Positions 1 to 5,616 are shown, counted from the first letter of the stretch. The stretch is 5,616 bases of DNA from Ectothiorhodospiraceae bacterium (GCA_029263635.1 JAJUFY010000151.1:1-5616), one strand, 5' to 3'. Numbers and translations: made by a program. The notes: a model not told the origin generated them from the letters alone.

Positions 1-23
1 CCATGAACCATGGCATACCAAGC

Positions 24-52
24 TTGACGCACAATCTTGTAGCTACAACAAT
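24..52 (+). promoter_or_regulatory. Putative sigma-70-type promoter of the marR-SDR-isomerase operon
   Basis: TTGACG (24-29) is a good -35 hexamer. With a 17-base spacer it is followed by AACAAT (47-52), which matches the -10 consensus at four of six positions. This would place the transcription start near 59 and give a leader of about 23 bases before the ATG at 82. The region is visibly more AT-rich than the surrounding genes. A perfect 12-bp palindrome fills most of the spacer, as expected for a repressed promoter. The hexamers were assigned by eye. Confidence 0.45.
37..48. repeat. Perfect 12-bp palindrome, candidate MarR operator
   Basis: TTGTAGCTACAA is identical to its own reverse complement. 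Extending it to 33-52 gives a 20-bp imperfect palindrome whose arms match at 8 of 10 positions, a size typical of sites bound by MarR dimers. It lies between the proposed -35 and -10 elements and 34 bases upstream of the regulator's start codon. MarR-family proteins commonly repress their own genes from such sites. The palindrome is seen directly; its role as an operator is inferred. Confidence 0.6.
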
Positions 53-69
53 TGCGATTACAAATCGCA
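53..69. repeat. Perfect inverted repeat (7-bp arms, 3-bp spacer) before the marR ribosome binding site
   Basis: TGCGATT (53-59) and AATCGCA (63-69) are perfect reverse complements separated by ACA. The element covers the predicted transcription start and ends directly before the ribosome binding site. Its sequence differs from the palindrome at 37-48, so it may bind a different protein, be a second operator, or form a short hairpin in the leader RNA. Its centre lies 18.5 bp from that of the first palindrome. Confidence 0.55.
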
Positions 70-81
70 GGTGGAGCTGGC

Positions 82-537
82 ATGACAGTCAATCTCCTCA
101 GAAAACCGCAGGGCTGCACCAACTACAAGATCCGGCAGCTCATGCGCCAGATGTCCCGGCACTACGATGCCGAGATCGGCAAGGCCGGCTTGAAGGCAAC
201 GCAGTTTTCCCTGCTGGGGCATGTACAGCAGCTTGGCCCGGTGCGCCCCGGCGAACTGGCGCAGGCACTGCGGATGGATGCCTCCACGCTCACGCGCAAC
301 CTCAAGCCGCTGATCGAGGCCGGCTGGCTGCGGGTCGAGGCGGGGGCCGATGGCCGCAGCCGCAACGTCACCATCACCGAGGCGGGCCGCGCGAAGCGGG
401 CTGAGGCACAGCAGTACTGGAAGATCGCGCAGGAGCGGATCAACAGCACGCTCGGCGTCGAGCGGGTACTGGCGCTGCATGCGCTGATCGATGAGTCGCT
501 CGATCTGCTCGCCGCCCAAGACAGTAAGGGAGAGTAG
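82..537 (+). CDS. MarR-family winged helix-turn-helix transcriptional regulator
   Basis: This encodes a 151-residue cytoplasmic DNA-binding protein of normal MarR length. The ATG at 82 is chosen because GGTGGAG (70-76) precedes it by five bases. An in-frame TTG at 52 would add ten residues but lies within the promoter. The winged-helix domain spans about residues 39-100: a QFSLL helix (41-45), a helix-turn-helix with the recognition helix around MDASTLTRNL (65-74), then a wing with D90, R92 and R94 before the LTE-like VTITEAG end. Flanking helices (about 10-32 and 103-145) should form the dimer interface. The tract QYWKIAQERI (111-120) resembles a MarR subgroup with a conserved Trp there. The only cysteine, C12, lies in the first helix, where some MarR proteins sense oxidants or bind ligands. 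It is the first gene of a three-gene operon and probably autoregulates through the palindromes upstream. The ligand is unknown. Confidence 0.93.
   Translation: MTVNLLRKPQGCTNYKIRQLMRQMSRHYDAEIGKAGLKATQFSLLGHVQQLGPVRPGELAQALRMDASTLTRNLKPLIEAGWLRVEAGADGRSRNVTITEAGRAKRAEAQQYWKIAQERINSTLGVERVLALHALIDESLDLLAAQDSKGE
526..532 (+). promoter_or_regulatory. Ribosome binding site of the SDR-like gene, inside the marR 3' end
   Basis: AAGGGAG sits seven bases before the ATG at 540 and lies within the last codons of the marR gene. The marR stop (TAG, 535-537) and the next start are separated by two bases. This arrangement fixes the start and suggests translational coupling. Confidence 0.8.
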
Positions 538-539
538 CG

Positions 540-1274
540 ATGGCCCAGGCAATGCTGGTGGTTGGTGCCGGCGATGCGACCGGCGCTGCCGTCGCCAGGC
601 GCTTCGCCCGGGAAGGACTGGTGGCCTGCGTGGCGCGACGCAACGGCGACAAGCTGGCGCCGCTGGTCGAGGCCATCCGCGCCGAGGGCGGCAAGGCGCG
701 CGCCTTCGGCTGTGACGCCCGGCAGGAAGACCAGGTGGCGGCGATGGTCGACACCATCGAACGCGAGATCGGCACGCTCGAAGCCGTCGTGTTCAATGTC
801 GGCGCCAATGTCCGCTTTCCGATCCTGGAAACGACCGCGCGCGTGTATCGCAAGGTCTGGGAGATGGCCGCCTACGCCGGCTTCCTGACCGGCCGGGAAG
901 CGGCCCGGGTCATGCTGCCGCGCGGCCGGGGCACCATCATCTTCACCGGCGCCACCGCCAGCGTCAGAGGCCGCGCCGGCTTTGCGGCCTTCTCGGGGGC
1001 AAAGCACGCGCTGCGCGCCCTGGCCGAGAGCATGGCGCGCGAGCTCGGCCCACAGGGCATCCATGTCGCCCACCCCATCATCGACGGCGCCATCGACACC
1101 GCCTTCATCCGCGACAACTTCCCCGAGCGCTATGCCCTGAAAGACCAGGATGGCATCCTCAACCCAGCTCATATCGCCGATGCCTACTGGCATCTGCACA
1201 CCCAGCCACGGGACTGCTGGACCTTTGAGCTCGACCTGCGGCCCTGGAGCGAAAGCGTCTACGGCGTCAAATAA
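540..1274 (+). CDS. SDR-fold protein with a degenerate catalytic site
   Basis: The 244-residue protein has the length and layout of a classical short-chain dehydrogenase/reductase. Its Rossmann N-terminus reads VVGAGDATG (7-15), an altered TGxxxGxG motif in which Val and Ala replace the usual Thr and middle Gly. R33 and R34 after strand 2 suggest NADP(H) rather than NAD(H). D59 fits the adenine-contact position, and NVGA (86-89) replaces NNAG. The catalytic motif YxxxK reads FSGAK (151-155), so Phe replaces the catalytic Tyr while Lys is kept. By spacing, the catalytic Ser position holds A138 (S141 is close by), and the Asn of the helix-4 tetrad falls in an Ala pair (110-111). I recall related bacterial proteins with the same Phe, so this may be a family trait rather than decay. 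It may bind nucleotide without normal carbonyl reduction, or use other chemistry. It sits between a MarR regulator and a GSH-type isomerase. The fold is secure; activity and substrate are unknown. Confidence 0.92.
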   Translation: MAQAMLVVGAGDATGAAVARRFAREGLVACVARRNGDKLAPLVEAIRAEGGKARAFGCDARQEDQVAAMVDTIEREIGTLEAVVFNVGANVRFPILETTARVYRKVWEMAAYAGFLTGREAARVMLPRGRGTIIFTGATASVRGRAGFAAFSGAKHALRALAESMARELGPQGIHVAHPIIDGAIDTAFIRDNFPERYALKDQDGILNPAHIADAYWHLHTQPRDCWTFELDLRPWSESVYGVK

Positions 1275-1282
1275 ACGAGCAA

Positions 1283-1287
1283 TGGAG
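1283..1287 (+). promoter_or_regulatory. Ribosome binding site that fixes the isomerase start
   Basis: TGGAG lies eight bases before the ATG at 1296. An in-frame TTG at 1290 would be only two bases away, too close to be used, so the ATG is preferred. Confidence 0.7.
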
Positions 1288-1295
1288 CCTTGGCC

Positions 1296-1883
1296 ATGAC
1301 CAGACAGGTGGAATTCTTCTTCGACGTCGGCAGCTCCGCGAGCTACCTCGCCTGGACCCAGCTGCCGCGCATCGCCGACGAGGCTGGCGCCGAGATCGTC
1401 TGGCGGCCCATGCTGCTTGGCGGCGTGTTCAAAGCCACCGGCAACCGCTCGCCGGCGGAAGTGCCGGCCAAGAGCCGCTATACGCGGCGTGACTTCGCCC
1501 GCTACGCCGAGCGCTATGGCGTGACTTTCCGGCTGAACCCGCACTTCCCCATCAACACCCTGCTGCTGATGCGCGGCGCCGAAGCCTACCGCGACACGCC
1601 AGAGTTCCATCCCTACCTGCGCGCGGTTTTCGAGGCCATATGGATCAAGAGCCGTAACCTGAACGAACCCGAGCAGGTGGCTCTCACGCTGCGCGAGGCC
1701 GGCTTCGACCCGGCGGAGATGCTGGAGCGGGCGCAGTCGCCGGAGGTCAAGGAGCGGCTCAAGGCCACCACCGAGGAAGCCGTCGAGCGCGGCGTGTTCG
1801 GCGCCCCAACCTTTTTCGTCGGTGACGAGATGTGGTTCGGACAGGATCGGCTCGACTGGGTGGCCGCCGCGCTGCGCGCCTAG
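1296..1883 (+). CDS. 2-hydroxychromene-2-carboxylate isomerase / kappa-class GST-like protein (DsbA fold)
   Basis: The 195-residue cytoplasmic protein belongs to the DsbA-fold HCCA isomerase family, which includes the glutathione-dependent NahD of naphthalene catabolism and kappa glutathione transferases. The active-site segment FFFDVGSSASYL (7-18) places a Ser (S13) where the family has its catalytic, glutathione-contacting Ser; no CxxC is present, so it is not a disulfide oxidoreductase. Further family marks are RPMLLGGVFKATGN (37-50), NPHFPINTLLLMRG (81-94), the cis-proline turn FGAPTFFV (168-175) and FGQDRLDWV (181-189). The motif usually reads SPxSY, but here it is SSASY, so S14 replaces Pro. 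It lies 21 bases downstream of the SDR-like gene and is the last gene of the operon. The family call is firm. Whether the substrate is an aromatic catabolite or a glutathione conjugate cannot be told, and no other naphthalene-pathway genes are in view. Confidence 0.94.
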   Translation: MTRQVEFFFDVGSSASYLAWTQLPRIADEAGAEIVWRPMLLGGVFKATGNRSPAEVPAKSRYTRRDFARYAERYGVTFRLNPHFPINTLLLMRGAEAYRDTPEFHPYLRAVFEAIWIKSRNLNEPEQVALTLREAGFDPAEMLERAQSPEVKERLKATTEEAVERGVFGAPTFFVGDEMWFGQDRLDWVAAALRA

Positions 1884-1962
1884 CAATACGTCCGCCTCCT
1901 GCCAAGCCGCCGGCAAGCGCCGATGACTGCAGGCGCAGTGCGACGGCGGCCCGACACAGCCT

Positions 1963-1989
1963 TGCCGTCGGCCGTGCTCGCCGGCGGCA
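1963..1989. terminator. GC-rich hairpin, possible transcription stop for the plus-strand operon
   Basis: TGCCGTCGGC (1963-1972) pairs with GCCGGCGGCA (1980-1989) over ten base pairs with a single G-U pair and a seven-base loop. It lies about 80 bases after the isomerase stop. There is no following U-tract, so termination here would be Rho-dependent or atypical. The stem is seen; the function is a guess. Confidence 0.35.
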
Positions 1990-2141
1990 TGCCCGGCGCG
2001 GCGCAACGTCCAGGACTGGCGGGAAGCTGTCATCGTTAGGCAGTGTTGTCGTTGACTGGAGCATCGGACCCGGCGCTCGCAGGGCAAAGCCGTCCTGTTG
2101 CCGAGCGCCGGCAGTGAGGTTCGTCCAGGCTGGCACGGGTG

Positions 2142-2167
2142 CCCCGGGCGGCACGCGCCGCCAGGGG
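2142..2167. terminator. Strong GC hairpin downstream of the efflux operon, possible transcription stop
   Basis: GGCGGC (2147-2152) pairs with GCCGCC (2157-2162) around an ACGC loop. After one G/A mismatch, CCCC (2142-2145) pairs with GGGG (2164-2167). The hairpin begins about 47 bases beyond the outer-membrane factor stop on the minus strand. Smaller perfect stems flank it at 2132-2143 (GGCAC/GTGCC) and 2171-2185 (GGCAG/CTGCC). No T-run follows on either strand, so it is not a textbook intrinsic terminator. It could instead protect the transcript 3' end. Confidence 0.4.
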
Positions 2168-2213
2168 TAGGGCAGACGGCCTGCCGGATCGCGGGCGCAG
2201 GGCGCACCAAACG

Positions 2214-3641
2214 CTATTTCGCCGCCAGCGCCTCCTCGCGCCAGCCGCCGCCCAGCGCCTTGTACAGCAGCACCTCGCTGCTCAGCTGGGCGAGCCTATC
2301 GGCCAGCAGTTGCTGCTGCGCGGTGAACAGGCTGCGGCGGGCGTCGAGCACCGTCAGGTAACTGGCCACGCCCTCGTCGTAGCGCTGCTGGGCCAGTTGG
2401 TAGTACTCACGGGTGGTTTCCACCAGTTCGCGCTGGGCCTGCAGCTGCTCGCCATAGGTAGCGCGCGCAGCCAGGCCGTTTGCGACTTCCCGGAAGGCGT
2501 TCTGGATGCTCTTCTCGTACTCGGCGATCCGGATGTCCTTGCTGACCTCGGCGTAGTCGAGGTTGGCGCTCAACCGGCCGGCCGTGAAGATCGGCAGATG
2601 GATCTGCGGCATGAAGCTCCACGTGCCATTGCCGCCGCCGAACAGGCCGGACAGCTCGTCGCTGGCAGTACCAACGGCCGCAGTCAGGCGGATGCTGGGG
2701 AAGAAGGCTGCTCGGGCCGCGCCGATGTTGGCGTTGGCGGCCAGCAGCCGGCGCTCGGCAGCGCGGATGTCCGGCCGCTGGACCAGCAGATCCGACGGCA
2801 GCCCGACCGGCAGCTCGGCCAGCAGCGTTTCGCCCAGCGACAGCCCCTGTGGCAGATCCGCCGGCACGGCGGAGCCCAGCAGCATTTGCAGGCCGTTGAC
2901 GTCCTCGGCGACAAGGCGGCTCAGGCGCGCCACCTGGGCGCGGGTCTGCTGCACCAGGGTACGGGCCTGGCGTACGTCCAGCGCCGAGGCAACGCCGGCT
3001 TCAAAGCTCTTCTCCATCAGCGCCAGGCTCTCCTGGTGGCTCTCCAGGGTAGCCCGGGCCAATTCCAGCTGCTCCTGGTCGGTGCGCCAGGTGAGGTATG
3101 CCAGCGCCACTTCGCCCACCAGGCCAATATGCGCGCTGCGCTGCGCCTCCTCGGTCGCCAGATAGGTCTCCAGTGCCGCCTCGCTGAGGCTGCGCACCCG
3201 GCCGAAGAAGTCCAGCTCATAGGCGCTGACGCCTACCGACAGCCCGTACTGGCTGCCGGTTTGTGCTGTACCGGTCGGCGAGAGGTCGGCGGCCACCCGC
3301 TGGCGGGCAGCACTGCCTTCGACGCCGACGCCAGGGAAGCGATCGGCCCGACGGATGCGGTACTGGGCGCGGAAGGCCTCGACGTTGAGAGCCGCCAAAC
3401 GCAGGTCGCGGTTGTTCTCCAGTGCGACCTCGATCAGCCGCTGCAGCGCCGGGTCGCGGAAAAACTCCCGCCAGCCGATATCCGCCGCCGCCCGTTCGCC
3501 CTGCCCTGCATCCACACTGCCGGCGCTCTGCGACCAGTGCGCCGGCACCGGGGCGGCGGGACGCTCATAGGCGGGAATCGTGCTGCAGCCGGCGAGCGCA
3601 GCGGCGCATACCGTCGCCAGGGTCAGGCTGTTGAACTTCAT
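2214..3641 (-). CDS. Outer-membrane factor lipoprotein of an RND efflux pump (OprM/TtgF-like)
   Basis: The 475-residue protein matches the usual length of the NodT/OprM branch of the TolC family. As a trimer it should form the outer-membrane channel and periplasmic tunnel through which the RND pump expels drugs or solvents. A lipoprotein signal peptide ends in the lipobox LAGC, with C19 the lipidated residue. Two repeated outer-membrane-efflux domains follow (roughly 55-250 and 280-465). Visible family marks are the strand and turn YELDFFGRVR (141-150), the LVQRPDIRAAE motif (286-296), FFPSI (313-317), NAFREVANGL (381-390) and GVASYLTVLDA (424-434). The start is fixed by AAGGAG seven bases upstream and by an ATGA overlap with the transporter gene. 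It is the last gene of the operon. Length, signal and motifs are intact. TtgF, OprM and OprJ cannot be separated by eye. Confidence 0.96.
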   Translation of the reverse strand: MKFNSLTLATVCAAALAGCSTIPAYERPAAPVPAHWSQSAGSVDAGQGERAAADIGWREFFRDPALQRLIEVALENNRDLRLAALNVEAFRAQYRIRRADRFPGVGVEGSAARQRVAADLSPTGTAQTGSQYGLSVGVSAYELDFFGRVRSLSEAALETYLATEEAQRSAHIGLVGEVALAYLTWRTDQEQLELARATLESHQESLALMEKSFEAGVASALDVRQARTLVQQTRAQVARLSRLVAEDVNGLQMLLGSAVPADLPQGLSLGETLLAELPVGLPSDLLVQRPDIRAAERRLLAANANIGAARAAFFPSIRLTAAVGTASDELSGLFGGGNGTWSFMPQIHLPIFTAGRLSANLDYAEVSKDIRIAEYEKSIQNAFREVANGLAARATYGEQLQAQRELVETTREYYQLAQQRYDEGVASYLTVLDARRSLFTAQQQLLADRLAQLSSEVLLYKALGGGWREEALAAK

Positions 3642-5616
3642 GCCGCTTCTCCTTCTGCCTCGGGCGCCGGCTCTTTCTTCTTGAAGAGCCCCGCAACGAC
3701 CACATAGAACAGCGGCACGAAGAAGATCGCCAGGAAGGTCGCGGCGATGGTGCCGCCGACCACGCCGGTGCCGATCGAGTGCTGGCTGCCGCTGCTGGCG
3801 CCGCTCGCCACCGCCAGCGGCAGCACGCCGAAGACGAAGGCCAGCGAGGTCATGATGATCGGCCGCAGACGCAGCCGCGCCGCATCCACCGCCGCCTCGA
3901 TCAGCGGCTTGCCTTCCGTCTGGTACAGCGCCTTGGCGAATTCGACGATGAGGATGGCGTTCTTGGCCGCCAGGCCCATGGTGGTGAGCATGCCGACCTG
4001 GAAGAACACGTCATTGGACAAGCCCCGCAGCAGGGTCGCGGTAACCGCGCCGAGGATGCCGAGCGGTATCACCAGCAGCACCGAGACCGGGATCGACCAG
4101 CTCTCGTACAGCGCCGCCAGGCACAGGAACACCACCAGGATGGACAGCGCATACAGCGCCATGGCCTGGTTGCCTGCCTGCCGCTCCTCGTAGGACAGGC
4201 CGGTATATGCCATACCGATGCCCGGCGGCAGCTGCGCGGCGATGCGCTCCAGCGCCTGCATGGCGTCGCCGGTGGAATAGCCTGGCGCCGGCGCGCCCAT
4301 GATCTGCGCCGCCGGCACGCCCTCGAAGCGCTGCAGACGCGGCGAGCCGTAGATCCACTTGCCGGTGGCGAAGGCGGAGAACGGCACCATCTTGCCCTGG
4401 GCGTTGCGCACGTACCACTTGTCGAAGTCCTCCGGCGCCAGACGGGCATCCATGGCACCCTGCACGAACACCCGCTTGACGCGGCCGCGGTCGATGAAGT
4501 CGTTGACGTAGGCCGAGCCCCAGGCGATCGACATGGTGTTGTTGATCTCCGCGACCGAGACCTGCAGAGCGCGGGCCTTCTCGTCGTCGATCAGCACCTG
4601 GTACTGCGGCTCGTCCGGCAGGCCGTTGTGGCGCACCATCTGCAGCGCCGGGTCCTGGTTGGCCTGCTGCACGAACTGCTGCACGGCGGCCATCAGGGTC
4701 TCGTGACCCACGCCGGCGTTGTCCTTCAGGTACAGGTCGAAGCCGGTGGCGTTGCCGAGCTCCATGATGGCCGGCGGCACGATGGGGAACACCAGCGCGT
4801 CCTTGATCTGCGCGAAGCGCGCCGCGGAGCGCTCGGCCAGGGCGAACACGCTCTGATGCGGCTCAGTGCGCTCCTCGAAGGGCTTGACCTCGACGAACAG
4901 CATGCCGGAGTTCTGGCCGCGGCCGGCGAAGTTGAAGCCGCGCACCGACATCACGCCGACCACGGTATCGCTCTCTTCCTCCAGCAGGTAGTCGCGCACC
5001 TCGGCCAGCACCGCCTCGGTCCGTTCGGCCGTGGAGTTGGGCGGCAGCTGCACCATCACCGACATCACGCCCTGATCCTCGTCGGGCAGGAAGGCGGTGG
5101 GCAGGCCGCGGAACAGCACCACCACCACGCCGATGATGAGCAGGTACACGCCCATGAAGGCGAGCTTGTGGCGCAGTATGTAGCGCACGCCATTCTGGTA
5201 GCGGTTGGCGCTGCGGTTGAAGCTGCGGTTGAACCAGCCGAAGAAGCCTTTCTTCTCGTGGTGCTCGCCAGGCTTGATGGGCTTGAGCATGGTCGCGCAC
5301 AGCGCCGGCGTGAAGATCAAGGCCACGATGACCGAGAAGGTCATGGCCGATACGATGGTGATCGAGAACTGACGATAAATCACGCCGGTGGAGCCGCCGA
5401 AGAAAGCCATGGGCACGAACACCGCCGAGATCACCAAGCCGATGCCGACCAGGGCTCCAGAGATCTGATCCATGGACTTGCGGGTCGCTTCCTTGGGCGG
5501 CAGCCCTTCCTCCTGCATGATGCGCTCGACGTTTTCCACCACGACGATAGCGTCGTCCACCAGTAGGCCGATGGCGAGTACCATGGCGAACATGGTCATG
5601 ACGTTGATGGTAAAGC
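3638..5616 (-). CDS. RND multidrug efflux transporter, HAE1 family (MexB/TtgE/AcrB-like), C-terminal part
   Basis: The gene is cut by the window edge; about 658 codons are present, and roughly 387 N-terminal residues are missing by comparison with ~1045-residue homologues. The reading frame is open to the edge, with FTINV preceding the first internal Met. Numbering from that Met (ATG at 5599), the TM4 motif GLLVDDAIVVVENVER (11-26) holds the proton-relay pair D15/D16 (AcrB D407/D408). The rest of the relay is K546 in GLAAKNAILIVEFAK (542-556), R577 and T584 (AcrB K940, R971, T978). The second porter and docking domains lie between about 165 and 475, with the switch loop GFNFAGRGQNSG (221-232). 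TM7-TM12 fill the flanking segments, ending in a Lys cluster and an acidic Ala/Glu tail. It is an inner-membrane drug/proton antiporter trimer. The outer-membrane factor follows, and an adaptor gene is expected upstream out of view. Some binding-pocket residues differ from AcrB. Family assignment is secure; substrate range is not readable. Confidence 0.97.
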   Translation of the reverse strand, partial: FTINVMTMFAMVLAIGLLVDDAIVVVENVERIMQEEGLPPKEATRKSMDQISGALVGIGLVISAVFVPMAFFGGSTGVIYRQFSITIVSAMTFSVIVALIFTPALCATMLKPIKPGEHHEKKGFFGWFNRSFNRSANRYQNGVRYILRHKLAFMGVYLLIIGVVVVLFRGLPTAFLPDEDQGVMSVMVQLPPNSTAERTEAVLAEVRDYLLEEESDTVVGVMSVRGFNFAGRGQNSGMLFVEVKPFEERTEPHQSVFALAERSAARFAQIKDALVFPIVPPAIMELGNATGFDLYLKDNAGVGHETLMAAVQQFVQQANQDPALQMVRHNGLPDEPQYQVLIDDEKARALQVSVAEINNTMSIAWGSAYVNDFIDRGRVKRVFVQGAMDARLAPEDFDKWYVRNAQGKMVPFSAFATGKWIYGSPRLQRFEGVPAAQIMGAPAPGYSTGDAMQALERIAAQLPPGIGMAYTGLSYEERQAGNQAMALYALSILVVFLCLAALYESWSIPVSVLLVIPLGILGAVTATLLRGLSNDVFFQVGMLTTMGLAAKNAILIVEFAKALYQTEGKPLIEAAVDAARLRLRPIIMTSLAFVFGVLPLAVASGASSGSQHSIGTGVVGGTIAATFLAIFFVPLFYVVVAGLFKKKEPAPEAEGEAA
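3649..3654 (-). promoter_or_regulatory. Ribosome binding site of the outer-membrane factor gene, inside the RND 3' end
   Basis: On the minus strand AAGGAG (3654 down to 3649) precedes the ATG at 3641 by seven bases and lies within the last codons of the transporter gene. With the ATGA stop/start overlap (3641-3638), it indicates translational coupling of pump and channel. Confidence 0.85.

Larger units (their letters stand above)
1884..2213. other. Convergent intergenic region, 330 bases, GC-rich, no gene supported
   Basis: This stretch separates the stop of the plus-strand operon from the stop of the minus-strand outer-membrane factor gene. Open frames cross it on both strands, but they are extensions of antisense frames, lack a convincing ribosome binding site and give Arg/Ala/Pro-rich translations of no recognisable family. 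It holds several GC-rich inverted repeats. None is followed by a T-run on either strand, so no canonical intrinsic terminator is visible. Confidence 0.7.

Noticed and set aside
1..13. Direct repeat of CCATG and a CCATGG palindrome at the window start
   Set aside because: It is too short to be meaningful, and the sequence before it is outside the window.
52..84. TTG at 52 as the marR start, giving a ten-residue longer protein
   Set aside because: It lies at the predicted -10 region and has no ribosome binding site, while the ATG at 82 has GGTGGAG five bases upstream.
3..404. Open frame starting at the ATG at position 3
   Set aside because: It overlaps the promoter and the marR gene in another frame. 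The translation has no family features, and the MarR frame explains this region.
1759..2154. Possible small minus-strand gene covering much of the intergenic region
   Set aside because: The product is Arg/Ala/Pro-rich without a recognisable domain, it overlaps the 3' end of the isomerase gene, and no good ribosome binding site was seen.
162..2210. 682-codon open frame on the minus strand across the whole MarR-SDR-isomerase operon
   Set aside because: It runs antisense to three well-supported genes with clear motifs and ribosome binding sites. Its translation is Arg/Gly/Ala-rich and matches no family I know; long antisense frames are common at this GC content.
2139..3707. 522-codon open frame on the plus strand opposite the outer-membrane factor gene
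   Set aside because: It is antisense to an intact OprM-type lipoprotein gene. It has no recognisable domain and no convincing ribosome binding site.
3779..5566. 595-codon open frame on the plus strand opposite the RND gene
   Set aside because: The translation is a His/Gln/Arg/Asp-rich low-complexity string typical of the antisense of a GC-rich membrane-protein gene. The RND frame on the other strand has complete family motifs.
1..5616. CRISPR arrays, insertion sequences, tRNA or rRNA genes
   Set aside because: I saw no regularly spaced repeats, no transposase-like product or terminal inverted repeats, and no tRNA- or rRNA-like segment.

Overview
The window is GC-rich, tightly packed bacterial DNA. 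It suggests a Gammaproteobacterium, most plausibly Pseudomonas-like. The RND pump and its lipoprotein outer-membrane partner look most like the MexAB-OprM/TtgDEF type, and the MarR-SDR-isomerase gene set is a combination I associate with pseudomonads. The genus is inferred from protein resemblance, not demonstrated.

Layout. Positions 1-81 form a short promoter region holding two perfect inverted repeats. Positions 82-1883 carry a compact plus-strand operon: a MarR-family regulator (82-537), a short-chain dehydrogenase/reductase-like protein whose catalytic residues appear to be replaced (540-1274), and a DsbA-fold protein of the 2-hydroxychromene-2-carboxylate isomerase / kappa-GST family (1296-1883). 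Positions 1884-2213 are a 330-base convergent intergenic region with several GC-rich hairpins and no gene I can support. Positions 2214-3641 (minus strand) encode an OprM/TolC-type outer-membrane factor lipoprotein. Positions 3638-5616 (minus strand) encode the C-terminal ~658 residues of an HAE1-type RND drug exporter, whose 5' end lies beyond the window. A periplasmic adaptor gene is expected further upstream on that strand but is not visible.

How the genes work together. On the minus strand, the RND transporter and outer-membrane channel overlap by four bases (ATGA) and form the inner- and outer-membrane parts of one tripartite efflux pump. On the plus strand, the regulator probably controls its own operon through the palindromes in its promoter. 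The two downstream proteins probably act on a shared small molecule, perhaps aromatic or a glutathione conjugate; the substrate cannot be read from the sequence. The two operons face each other, so nothing in the window shows that the MarR protein regulates the pump.

I did not find a clearly new system. The best leads are the SDR-like protein with a degenerate active site paired with a GSH-type isomerase, the double-palindrome promoter, and apparent substitutions in the pump's drug-binding pocket.
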